Below the pieces are notes generated by a model. The model had not been told where the DNA came from. It saw only the letters and a program-made list of their open reading frames with translations, and did no database searches. DNA of 64,000 nucleotides from Leifsonia xyli (GTDB lineage Bacteria; Actinomycetota; Actinomycetes; Actinomycetales; Microbacteriaceae). Where the stretch lies: the NCBI GenBank assembly GCA_001647635.1, contig CP014761.1, positions 1,302,001-1,366,000 of the forward strand. The letters are read 5' to 3'. Shown one piece after another: positions 8,750 through 16,459 of the stretch (position 1 is its first letter; each line of letters opens with the position of its first letter). The position numbers were made by a program, and so were the translations under genes.

Positions 8750-10105
8750 CTACGCCCGGCCGCCCAGCGGTCCCGGCGTGTCGGCGAGGACCCCGAGCGG
8801 CGACTCGATCGCGTCTGCGACCTCGCGCAGGAAGCCCGCCGCGACGCCGCCGTCGGTGACCCGGTGGTCGAACACCAACGACAGCTGCAGGATGCGCCGC
8901 GGCACGATCGCGCCGTCGACCACCCACGGACGCTCGATGGCGCGGCCGAGGCCGAGGATGGCGACCTCGGGGTGGTTGATGATCGCTGCGCTGCCGTCGA
9001 CGCCGAGGCTGCCGTAGTTGTTGATCGTGAACGTCGAGCCGGTGAGGTCGGCCGGAGGAAGCGTCCCCTCGCGCGCGGCGCGGGCGAGTCGGTCGAGCTC
9101 GGCGTCGAGTTCGCGGACCGACAGCCGGTCTGCGCGACAGACGACGGGCACGAGCAGGCCGCGGTCGGTGTCGGCGGCGAAGCCGAGGTTGACGCCGTCG
9201 AACGTGGTGATGCCCTGTCCGTCCGGGGTCACCCGGCCGGCGAGTTCGGGATGCCGCGCGAGCGCCGCGAGGGCGAAGCGCGAGACGAAGGCGAGGAAGG
9301 ACGGTGCACGCCCATCGCGCGCGAGGCGGCGGCGTCCCTCCCACAGGTCGGTCGCATCCACGTCGACCCAGACGGTCGCCTCGGGGATCTCGGACCGGCT
9401 GCGGGCCATCGTCTCGGCGACGGTGCGGCGGAGGCGGGAGAAGGGGGTGGTCGCGGCGACGGCCAGACCGGTGCGGGGGTCGGTGCCCTCTGCGGCGGGA
9501 GAGGGGTCGTGTGCGGGTGCCGTCGTGTCCGGTGCCGTCGGCGCTGTCGGCGCCGTCGCGAAGGCGGCCTCCACGTCGTGGCGCGTGATCACCCCGTCCG
9601 GGCGGCTCGGGCGCAGGGTGGTCAGGTCGATGCCGTGGGTGCGGGCGAGCGCGCGGATGACCGGCGAGACGACGGGGACGACGCCGCGCGCGGGCGGCGC
9701 GGCAGGGTATGCGACGGCCGGTCGCGACGCGGTGATCGTCGACCCGCGGGCGGCGCGGCGGCGGCGGGCGCCATGCTCCACGGTCCCGTAGCCGACCAGC
9801 ACCTGTCCGGAGCCGGAGCCGGACGCGGCCGGCGCGGCGGCGGCCGGCGCAGCCTCGGCGGCCGCCGCCTCCTCGACCTCGATCAACGGAGCCCCGACGA
9901 GGATGGTCTCCCCCTCGTCCCCGTGCAGCGCTGCGACCGTCCCGGCGTAGGGCGACGGCACCTCGACGACCGACTTCGCCGTCTCGACCTCCGCGATCGG
10001 CTGGTCGATGGTGACCGTGTCGCCGACGGCGACCAGCCAGCGCACCAGTTCCGCGTCGGTCAGACCCTCCCCGAGGTCCGGGAGGGTGAACACGCGGGGG
10101 CTCAT
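8750..10105 (-). CDS. bkdC: Branched-chain 2-oxoacid dehydrogenase E2 (dihydrolipoyl acyltransferase)
   Basis: A 451-residue E2 component. Residues 1-80 form a lipoyl domain with the acceptor lysine K44 in ETAKSV; residues 80-120 are an Ala-rich linker; about 135-175 is the E1/E3-binding peripheral domain; the rest is the catalytic acyltransferase ending in FDHRVTDGG with the essential His and Asp. It transfers the acyl group made by E1 to CoA. ATGA overlap couples it to the E1 beta gene. No dihydrolipoamide dehydrogenase (E3) is encoded nearby, so E3 must be shared from another locus. Confidence 0.88.
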   Translation of the reverse strand: MSPRVFTLPDLGEGLTDAELVRWLVAVGDTVTIDQPIAEVETAKSVVEVPSPYAGTVAALHGDEGETILVGAPLIEVEEAAAAEAAPAAAAPAASGSGSGQVLVGYGTVEHGARRRRAARGSTITASRPAVAYPAAPPARGVVPVVSPVIRALARTHGIDLTTLRPSRPDGVITRHDVEAAFATAPTAPTAPDTTAPAHDPSPAAEGTDPRTGLAVAATTPFSRLRRTVAETMARSRSEIPEATVWVDVDATDLWEGRRRLARDGRAPSFLAFVSRFALAALARHPELAGRVTPDGQGITTFDGVNLGFAADTDRGLLVPVVCRADRLSVRELDAELDRLARAAREGTLPPADLTGSTFTINNYGSLGVDGSAAIINHPEVAILGLGRAIERPWVVDGAIVPRRILQLSLVFDHRVTDGGVAAGFLREVADAIESPLGVLADTPGPLGGRA

Positions 10106-11130
10106 GCGTCCTCCCACTGCAACGCATCCACCGCGTCCAGCACCCGGTCGACGTCGGGCAGGTAGAACTTCTCGAGCTTCGGCGGCGCGAACGGCGTGTC
10201 GAAGCCGGTGACCCGGCGGACCGGCGCGAGGAGGTGGTGGAAGCAGCGCTCGGAGACGCGCGCGGCGATCTCGGCGGCCATGCTCGCGAATCCCGGCGCC
10301 TCGGCGATCACGACCGCGCGTCCGGTGGCGCGGACCGCCTCGCACACGGTCTCGTCGTCGAACGGCACCAGCGACCGGAGGTCGATGACGCCGAGGCTGC
10401 GGCCGTCCTCGGCGGCGGCCTCCGCCGCTGCGAGCGCGACCGGAACCGAGGGTCCGTACGCGATCAGCGTCGCGTCGGTCCCCTCGCGGGCGATGCGCGC
10501 CCGGCCGAGCTCCGGGAGCGGCGCCTGTGTGTCGACCTCCCCGGTGGACCAGTACAGCTTCTTCGGCTCGAGGAACACGACCGGGTCGGGATACGCGATC
10601 GCCGCACGCAGCAGGCTGTACGCGTCCTGCGGGGTCGCCGGCGACACCACGGTCAGGCCGGGCGTGTGCACGTAGTACGCCTCGGACGAGTCGGAGTGAT
10701 GCTCCACCCCGCCGATCCCGCCCGCGTAGGGGATGCGGATGACCATCGGCAGCCGGATGGCGCCGCGAGTGCGGTTGCCCATCTTGGCGACGTGGTCGAC
10801 CACCTGCTCGAACGCGGGGTACGCGAAGGCGTCGAACTGCATCTCGACGACCGGGCGCATCCCGTTCATGGCCATGCCGACCGCGGTGCCGACGATGCCC
10901 GACTCGGCGAGCGGGGTGTCGAAGCAGCGGCCCTCCCCGAAGCGCGCGGTGAGGCCGTCGGTGATGCGGAACACGCCGCCGAGCGTCCCGACGTCCTCCC
11001 CGAAGACGAGGACCGACGGGTCGGCGGCGAGGGCGTCGGCGAGCGCATGGTTGAGCGCCTGAGCCATGGTCATCGTGACCGGTGCGTCGGCGGCGCCGGG
11101 CGAGGCGGGGGCGTCGTGCATGAGCGTCAT
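10102..11130 (-). CDS. bkdB: Branched-chain 2-oxoacid dehydrogenase E1 beta subunit
   Basis: A 342-residue transketolase-like beta subunit. It shows FGEDVGTLGGVF near residue 43, FDTPLAESGIVG and PYAGGIGGVEHHSDS, as in alpha-ketoacid dehydrogenase E1 beta proteins. Together with E1 alpha it decarboxylates branched-chain 2-oxoacids using thiamine diphosphate. The start has an ideal GAGGAGGT ribosome site six bases upstream; that site also encodes the expected end of E1 alpha, so the two genes overlap by four bases once the bkdA frameshift is corrected. Confidence 0.92.
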   Translation of the reverse strand: MTLMHDAPASPGAADAPVTMTMAQALNHALADALAADPSVLVFGEDVGTLGGVFRITDGLTARFGEGRCFDTPLAESGIVGTAVGMAMNGMRPVVEMQFDAFAYPAFEQVVDHVAKMGNRTRGAIRLPMVIRIPYAGGIGGVEHHSDSSEAYYVHTPGLTVVSPATPQDAYSLLRAAIAYPDPVVFLEPKKLYWSTGEVDTQAPLPELGRARIAREGTDATLIAYGPSVPVALAAAEAAAEDGRSLGVIDLRSLVPFDDETVCEAVRATGRAVVIAEAPGFASMAAEIAARVSERCFHHLLAPVRRVTGFDTPFAPPKLEKFYLPDVDRVLDAVDALQWEDA

Positions 11131-12232
11131 CGGGCGACCTCCTCGGTGGCGGGGTGGATGCGGCGGCCAGCTCGTCCGCGAGCTGCGCGGCCTGCTCCCG
11201 CAGCTGCGGCGTGGGCGTCGCGTAGACGTGGGCGAACAGCTCCTCGGGGTGCGGCTCTGCGTCGGCCATGACGGCCGTGCGAAGCTCGGCGGCGATCCGC
11301 TCGGCGTGGGCGTGCGCCTCGGCGTCGTCGCCTTCGTCCAGCGCCTCCTCGGCCGTCAGCCAGGTGCGCAGCCGGAGCAGCGGATCGCGGGCGACCCACG
11401 GCTCCACCTCGTCGGCGGTGCGGTAGCGGGTCGCGTCGTCCGCGTTGGTGTGCGACTTCATCCGGTAGGTCAGCGCCTCCACGAGCGTTGGACCACCGCC
11501 CTCGCGCGCCTCCGTCACGGCCTCCCCCAGCACCGCGAGCAGCGCGGCCAGGTCGTTGCCGTCGACGAGCCGGCCGCGCATCCCGTAGCCGATGCCCTTG
11601 TGGGCGATGCTGGGCGCGGCGGTCTGCCGGCTGAGCGGCACCGAGATGGCGTAGCCGTTGTTCTGCACGAGGAAGACCACCGGCAGGTGGAAGACGGCGG
11701 CGAAGTTGAGCGCCTCGTGGAAGTCGCCCTCGCTGGTGGCGCCGTCGCCGCAGAGCGCGAGCACGACGGTGTCCTCGCCGCGCATCCGAGCGGCGTGCGC
11801 GAAGCCGACCGCGTGCAGCAGCTGGGTCGCGAGCGGCGTGGACTGCGGGGCGACGTGGTGGACGCGCGGGTCGTATCCGGAGTGCCAGTCGCCGCGGAGC
11901 AGCACGAACGCCTCGAACGGGTCGACGCCGCGCTCGATGACGGCGACGGTGTCGCGGTAGGTCGGGAACAGCCAATCCTGATCGTCCAGCACCATGGCGG
12001 CGGCGACCTCGCAGGCCTCCTGCCCGTGCGACGACGGATAGACGGCGAGCTTGCCCTGCCGCACCAGCGCATCCGCCTGGTCGTTGATCCGGCGCGCGAG
12101 GACCAGCCGCCGGTACCCGTCGAGCAGGGCGGCGGTGGACGGGATCGGGTACCGGTCGTCGGGGTGGTGACGGCCGTCCTGGTCGATGAGCCGCAGCGGG
12201 GTGTCGCCGGGCAGCAGATCGTCCGCGTGCAT
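11127..12232 (-). CDS. bkdA: Branched-chain 2-oxoacid dehydrogenase E1 alpha subunit (apparent frameshift at 3' end)
   Basis: E1 alpha, about 368 residues when corrected. The thiamine-diphosphate motif is complete (GDGATSEGD ... QNN) with YRMKSHTNADDATRY downstream. ATG at 12232 follows AAGGAG. As sequenced, the reading frame has no stop here: it runs through bkdB out of frame and rejoins bkdC. Adding one C to the CCCC run at 11151-11154 (GGGG on the plus strand) gives a tail ATEEVAR and a stop overlapping the bkdB ATG, which is the expected architecture. I therefore treat this as a sequence error or a very recent mutation, affecting only about the last ten codons. Confidence 0.85.
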
Positions 12233-12359
12233 CTGTTCTCCTTCGAAAGACGTCGCTCCTCCCCAGGATGACTTCGCCGGACGCTCCGCGCTACGGATGG
12301 AGAAGGATCGAGACGAATGGATGCGCTCGCGCGCGTCACGTGCCAGACTGTCCACCACC

Positions 12360-12788
12360 ATGGACGACATCGACGTACGGATCCTGGACGCTCTGCGCGC
12401 GGACGGCCGCGCCTCCATCACGGCGGTCGCGGAGTCGGCGCACGTCTCGCGGGCCAACGCGTACGCGCGGGTGTCGCGGCTCGTCTCCGACGGCGTCATC
12501 ACCGGCTTCACCGCCAAGGTGGACCCGCGTCTCTCCGGCCGCGCCTCCTCCGCGTATGTGACCCTGCGGGTGGAGCAGGCGGACTGGCACGACCTGCGCG
12601 ACCGGCTCCAGGGCATCCCCGAGGTGGAGCACTTCGCGCTGGTCGGCGGCGACTTCGACGTCATCCTGCTGGTACGCGCCCGCGACAACGAGGACCTGCG
12701 GCGGGTGGTACTCGAGGAGCTGACCAGCATCCCGTCGGTGCGCGACACGAAGACGTCGCTGGTGTTCGAGGATCACGACCTGCGATGA
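12360..12788 (+). CDS. Lrp/AsnC-family regulator of the bkd operon
   Basis: A 142-residue Lrp/AsnC protein: an N-terminal winged helix (MDDIDVRILDALRADGR, then VSRANAYARVSRL as recognition helix) and a C-terminal RAM ligand domain (about residues 63-142, with VGGDFDVIL). It is divergent from bkdA across a 127-base region, as BkdR-type regulators are, and probably senses a branched-chain amino acid. No ribosome site precedes the ATG; translation may be leaderless. Upstream in-frame extensions are not family-like. Confidence 0.85.
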   Translation: MDDIDVRILDALRADGRASITAVAESAHVSRANAYARVSRLVSDGVITGFTAKVDPRLSGRASSAYVTLRVEQADWHDLRDRLQGIPEVEHFALVGGDFDVILLVRARDNEDLRRVVLEELTSIPSVRDTKTSLVFEDHDLR

Positions 12789-13190
12789 CCCCGCGGCTCC
12801 CCCTCCGGCGCGGTGATCGCGACCCTCGCGGGCCGACTGGATGGAGCGGGCCGGTTCGAATCGCTCAACGTCGAACACCTGGCGGAGCGGTTCGGGTGGT
12901 TGAGAACGGAGGACACCCCACGCGTGTCGGGCCGGAATCTCCTCCCTCCCGCGACATTCCTCGGCGCGTCGCGCGCGACTTCCTCCGTTCCGCACGCCCG
13001 GTAGGGGGTGGATAACGGCTTCCTCCTTCTCACGCCGCCCCGCCTCACGGTCGCGAACGGAGGACATCGGTTGCGACGCGCCGAGGAATGTCGCGGAACG
13101 GAGGAGGACGTCCCGGCCCGGCACACGGGAGACCTCCGTTCCGCCCGGCGGCGGTTGCCCGCGGGGGCGGGGTCTGCAACGATGGGAGCA
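12789..13190. other. Long non-coding interval after the Lrp gene
   Basis: About 400 bases without a supported gene. Small frames here have no recognisable protein features. Most of it (12904-13142) is a nested palindrome described separately; the rest, 13143-13190, should hold the paaJ promoter. TTGCCC (13155-13160) with AACGAT 17 bases later is a weak candidate. Confidence 0.6.
12904..13142. repeat. Nested long palindrome with five GAACGGAGG-type repeats
   Basis: A perfect 23-base inverted repeat, 12950-12972 against 13073-13095, encloses a second pair of arms (around 12980-12991 and 13055-13065) and is enclosed by a third imperfect pair (12904-12934 and 13109-13142). The unit GAACGGAGG or its complement occurs five times (12904, 12981, 13055, 13096, 13133). 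The whole could fold into a large cruciform or RNA structure. It may be a dispersed intergenic element; no coding capacity is evident. Confidence 0.7.
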
Positions 13191-13208
13191 ACTGAACGAT
13201 CGTTCGGT
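13191..13208. promoter_or_regulatory. Operator of the TetR-type paa repressor (paaJ side)
   Basis: ACTGAACGATCGTTCGGT is an 18-base palindrome with one mismatch, 25 bases before the paaJ ATG. A near copy lies in the paaR-paaA intergenic region, so both are probably bound by the TetR-family protein encoded at 18599-19191 and released by phenylacetyl-CoA. Confidence 0.75.
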
Positions 13209-13232
13209 AATTCGGGTTCGAGGGAGAGCGCG

Positions 13233-14417
13233 ATGGCGGAGGCCTACCTCGTCGGCGGCGTGCGCACGCCGGTCGGCCGCTACGGCGGCGCGCTGGCGGC
13301 GGTGCGCCCGGACGACCTCGCTGCGCTCGTCGTCGCCGAGGCCGTGCGGCGAGGAGGCGCCCCGGCGGACGCGCTCGACGAGGTGATCCTCGGGGCCGCG
13401 AATCAGGCCGGCGAGGACAACCGCAACGTCGCGCGGATGGCCGTCCTCCTCGCCGGGCTGCCGGATGAGGTGCCCGCGATGACCGTCAACCGGCTGTGCG
13501 CGTCCGGGCTGACCGCGGTGATCCAGGCGGCCCAGGCCATCCGTGCCGGGGATGCGGACCTCGTGGTCGCGGGCGGCGTCGAGTCGATGACGCGGGCGCC
13601 GTGGGTCCAGGGGAAGCCGGACCGCCCCTGGGCGAAGCCCGGCCCGCAGTACGACACGTCGATCGGCTGGCGGTTCACGAATCCGCGCCTGGTCGCCCGC
13701 GACAAGGCGACCTACACGATGCCCGAGACAGCGGAGGAGGTCGCCCGCATCGACGGCATCGGGCGCGAGGAGGCCGACGCGTTCGCGCTCGAGAGCCACC
13801 GGCGCGCGGCGGCAGCGGCGGATGCCGGGCGCTTCGACGACGAGCTGCTGGCGGTGCAGACGCCGGCCGGCCCGGTCACCGCCGACGAGGGCATCCGGCG
13901 CGACAGCAGCATGGAGGCGCTGGCGCGGCTGAAGCCGGTCGTCGCAGGCGGCAGCGTGGTCACCGCCGGCAACGCGTCCCCGCTCAACGACGGCGCCTCC
14001 GCGATCCTGGTGGCGAGCGGTGAGGCGGTCGAGCGACACGGGCTGACCCCGCGAGCGCGGATCGTTACTGCGGCGAGCGCGGGTGTCGCGCCCGAGGTGA
14101 TGGGCCTCGGTCCGGTTCCCGCCACGCGTAAAGCGCTCGCCCGCGCCGGCCTCGACGTGGCCGACCTGGAGGCGGTCGAGCTCAACGAGGCCTTCGCCAG
14201 CCAAGCGCTCGCGTGCACCCGGCGTCTGGGCCTGGACCCCGACACGGTCAACGCCGACGGAGGCGCGATCGCGCTGGGCCACGCGCTCGGGTCGAGCGGG
14301 GCGCGCATCCTCGTCACCCTGCTCGGCCGCATGGAGCGGGAAGGCGCCCGGCGCGGCTTGGCGACGATGTGCGTCGGCGTAGGCCAGGGGACCTCGTTGA
14401 TCGTGGAGGCGGTATGA
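13233..14417 (+). CDS. paaJ: Thiolase, 3-oxoadipyl-CoA/acetyl-CoA acyltransferase type
   Basis: A 394-residue thiolase with the nucleophile C89 in NRLCASGL, the NEAFA motif, the histidine loop GGAIALGHALGSSGAR and the second cysteine in CVGVGQG. In a paa locus the expected role is cleavage of 3-oxo-5,6-dehydrosuberyl-CoA and 3-oxoadipyl-CoA. AGGGAGA precedes the ATG. It overlaps the enoyl-CoA hydratase by four bases and is the first gene of a paaJ-F-H unit behind a TetR operator. Assignment to PaaJ rather than PcaF rests on context. Confidence 0.85.
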   Translation: MAEAYLVGGVRTPVGRYGGALAAVRPDDLAALVVAEAVRRGGAPADALDEVILGAANQAGEDNRNVARMAVLLAGLPDEVPAMTVNRLCASGLTAVIQAAQAIRAGDADLVVAGGVESMTRAPWVQGKPDRPWAKPGPQYDTSIGWRFTNPRLVARDKATYTMPETAEEVARIDGIGREEADAFALESHRRAAAAADAGRFDDELLAVQTPAGPVTADEGIRRDSSMEALARLKPVVAGGSVVTAGNASPLNDGASAILVASGEAVERHGLTPRARIVTAASAGVAPEVMGLGPVPATRKALARAGLDVADLEAVELNEAFASQALACTRRLGLDPDTVNADGGAIALGHALGSSGARILVTLLGRMEREGARRGLATMCVGVGQGTSLIVEAV

Positions 14418-15154
14418 CCGAGGCGCTGCGCATCGAGGAGGCGTCCGACCGGGTGGTCGTCACGCTCGACCGCCCGGGCCGCCGGAACGCGATCGACCAG
14501 CGGATGGTGGACGAGCTGCACGAGGTCTGCGCGGCGCTCGAGCGCGAGCCGCGCATCCTCATCCTGACCGGCGCGGGCGGTGTTTTCGCGTCCGGTGCCG
14601 ACATCGCCGAGCTGCGCGAGCGGACCGCGGAGGACGCCGAGCTCGGCATCAACGACACGGTCTTCTCCCGGGTCGCATCCCTCCCGATGCCGGTCATCGC
14701 CGCGCTCGACGGCTACGCGCTGGGCGGCGGCGCCGAGCTGGCCTACGCGGCCGACCTGCGGATCGGCACCCCGCGCCTCCGCATCGGCAACCCCGAGACC
14801 GGGCTCGGCATCATCGCCGCCGCGGGCGCACTGTGGCGGCTGCCGCAGCTGGTCGGCCTCCCGCTCGCGACCGAGCTGGTGCTCACCGGTCGCATCCTGA
14901 CGGGTGAGGAGGCGCTCGCCGCCGGACTCGTCGGCAGCCTCCACGAGCCGGACGACCTGCTGCCCGCCGCGCACGCGCTCGCCGACCGGATCGCCGCCAA
15001 CGACCCGCTGGCCACGCGCCTGACCAAGCGGGTGCTGCGGGCACCGCTCGCCGACCATCCCACCGTCGAGCGGGAGGCGCAGGCGCAGGCGTTCGAGTCG
15101 CCCGAGAAGCGGCGGCGGATGACGGAGTTCCTGGAGCGGAGGAGGACGCGATGA
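14414..15154 (+). CDS. paaF: Enoyl-CoA hydratase/isomerase (PaaF-like)
   Basis: A 246-residue crotonase. The oxyanion-hole segments are FASGADIAEL (about residue 59) and GYALGGGAEL (about 100). Crotonases in paa operons hydrate 2,3-dehydroadipyl-CoA (PaaF) or isomerise the ring epoxide (PaaG); this copy sits between thiolase and 3-hydroxyacyl-CoA dehydrogenase genes, which fits a beta-oxidation-type hydratase. ATGA and ATGA overlaps at both ends show one operon. The F versus G choice is contextual. Confidence 0.82.
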   Translation: MTEALRIEEASDRVVVTLDRPGRRNAIDQRMVDELHEVCAALEREPRILILTGAGGVFASGADIAELRERTAEDAELGINDTVFSRVASLPMPVIAALDGYALGGGAELAYAADLRIGTPRLRIGNPETGLGIIAAAGALWRLPQLVGLPLATELVLTGRILTGEEALAAGLVGSLHEPDDLLPAAHALADRIAANDPLATRLTKRVLRAPLADHPTVEREAQAQAFESPEKRRRMTEFLERRRTR

Positions 15155-16032
15155 GCGCGTTGCCGGACAGGGTCGCGGTGATCGGCGGCGGCCGGATGGG
15201 GGCGGGCATCGCCCACGCGTTCCTCATGGCCGGCGCCGAGGTGGTCGTGGTGGAGCGGGACGCGTCGGCCGCCGCCGAGGCCCGCGACCGCATCCTCGCG
15301 AACGTCGAGGGCAGCGTCCGTCGCGGTGCGGCCGCACCCGACCCCGAGCGGCTGCTCGTCACGGTCACCTGGGAGGCGCTGAACGGCGCCGGGTTCGCGA
15401 TCGAGGCGGTGCCCGAGCTCGTCGGGCTCAAGCGTGAGGCGCTGCGCCGGGCGGAGGACCTGCTCCCCGTGGACGCGGTGCTCGCGACCAACACGTCGTC
15501 GCTGTCCATCGACGTGCTGGCCGAGGGGCTGGAGCGGCCGGGCGCGTTCCTCGGGATGCACTTCTTCAACCCGGTCCCCGCATCCACCCTGGTCGAGCTG
15601 GTCACCGGGACCGCCACCGCTCCCTCGGCGGCCGAGGACGCCGCCCGCTGGGTCGGGGCGCTCGGCAAGACGGCGATCACGGTCCGCGACTCCCCCGGCT
15701 TCGCGTCCTCGCGCCTCGGGGTGCTGCTCGGGCTGGAGGCGATCCGGATGGTCGAGGAGGGCGTCGCGACCCCGGACGACATCGATACGGCCATGACCCT
15801 CGGCTACAAGCACCCCGTCGGGCCGCTGCGGCTCACCGACATGGTGGGGCTGGATGTGCGGCTCGACATCGCCGAGTACCTCGCGCGCGAGCTCGGTCCG
15901 CGCTTCGAGCCTCCGGAGCTGCTGCGCCGGATGGTCGCCGAGGGGATGCTCGGGCAGAAGTCCGGGAACGGGTTCTACGACTGGACGGATGCTGCGCCGC
16001 CGAGCCGGTCTACCGATCCGGAGCGTCGATGA
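15151..16032 (+). CDS. paaH: 3-Hydroxyacyl-CoA dehydrogenase (PaaH-like)
   Basis: A 293-residue NAD-dependent dehydrogenase. The Rossmann motif VIGGGRMGAGIAHAF opens the protein; NTSSLSIDVLAEGL and MHFFNPVPASTLVELV are typical of 3-hydroxybutyryl-CoA dehydrogenases, and the C-terminal helical domain ends with LGQKSGNGFYDW. Expected reaction: oxidation of 3-hydroxyadipyl-CoA in phenylacetate breakdown. Overlaps paaF by four bases at its start. Its last 23 bases overlap the convergent paaI gene. Confidence 0.88.
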   Translation: MSALPDRVAVIGGGRMGAGIAHAFLMAGAEVVVVERDASAAAEARDRILANVEGSVRRGAAAPDPERLLVTVTWEALNGAGFAIEAVPELVGLKREALRRAEDLLPVDAVLATNTSSLSIDVLAEGLERPGAFLGMHFFNPVPASTLVELVTGTATAPSAAEDAARWVGALGKTAITVRDSPGFASSRLGVLLGLEAIRMVEEGVATPDDIDTAMTLGYKHPVGPLRLTDMVGLDVRLDIAEYLARELGPRFEPPELLRRMVAEGMLGQKSGNGFYDWTDAAPPSRSTDPERR

Positions 16033-16411
16033 TCAGGTTCGTGATGCGGGCGGTGCAGAGCCGGTTGCCGTCCTCGTCGGTGACCACGATCTCGTGCGAC
16101 GCGATCGTGCGCCCCAGCCGGATGGCCGTGGCCACCCCGGTCACCAGCCCCGAGCGGGCCGACCGGTGGTGCGTGGCGTTGATGTCGACCCCGACCGCGC
16201 TGCGCCCTGGGCCCGCGTGGATGACCGCCGCCCACGACCCGAGCGCCTCGGCGAACGCGACGGACGCGCCGCCGTGCAGCAGTCCGAACGACTGGCGGTT
16301 GCCCTCGACCGGCATGGTGGCCACGACCCGCTCCGCGGACTGCTCCAGGATGCGCACCCCCATCTTCACGTCGAGCTCGCCCAGTTCGATCGTCCAGTCG
16401 CCGTCGGCCAT
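16010..16411 (-). CDS. paaI: Hotdog-fold thioesterase PaaI
   Basis: A 133-residue hotdog thioesterase with the FGLLHGGASVAFAEALGS helix (catalytic Asp position replaced by Glu in this type) and TGVATAIRLGRT in the second half. PaaI hydrolyses stalled ring-hydroxylated CoA esters and so releases CoA if the pathway jams. The gene runs against its neighbours: it overlaps paaH tail-to-tail by 23 bases and is divergent from paaZ across 48 bases, so its expression must be controlled separately from the operons beside it. Confidence 0.85.
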   Translation of the reverse strand: MADGDWTIELGELDVKMGVRILEQSAERVVATMPVEGNRQSFGLLHGGASVAFAEALGSWAAVIHAGPGRSAVGVDINATHHRSARSGLVTGVATAIRLGRTIASHEIVVTDEDGNRLCTARITNLIIDAPDR

Positions 16412-16459
16412 GCGGCCAGCTTACGCATCCCCTCGTCCCTCGATCCCCGGAGGCCTCTC

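Noticed and set aside
7640..10165. An 841-codon plus-strand frame across the DMT transporter and bkdC
   Set aside because: It crosses two real minus-strand genes and a short intergenic region and has no recognisable domain.
8750..12232. A genuine E1alpha-E2 fusion protein
   Set aside because: The middle third would be bkdB in the wrong frame. A one-base correction restores three normal overlapping genes.
12233..12359. Lrp-type operator between bkdA and the regulator gene
   Set aside because: The divergent region is the right place, but I see no convincing palindrome or repeated half-site.
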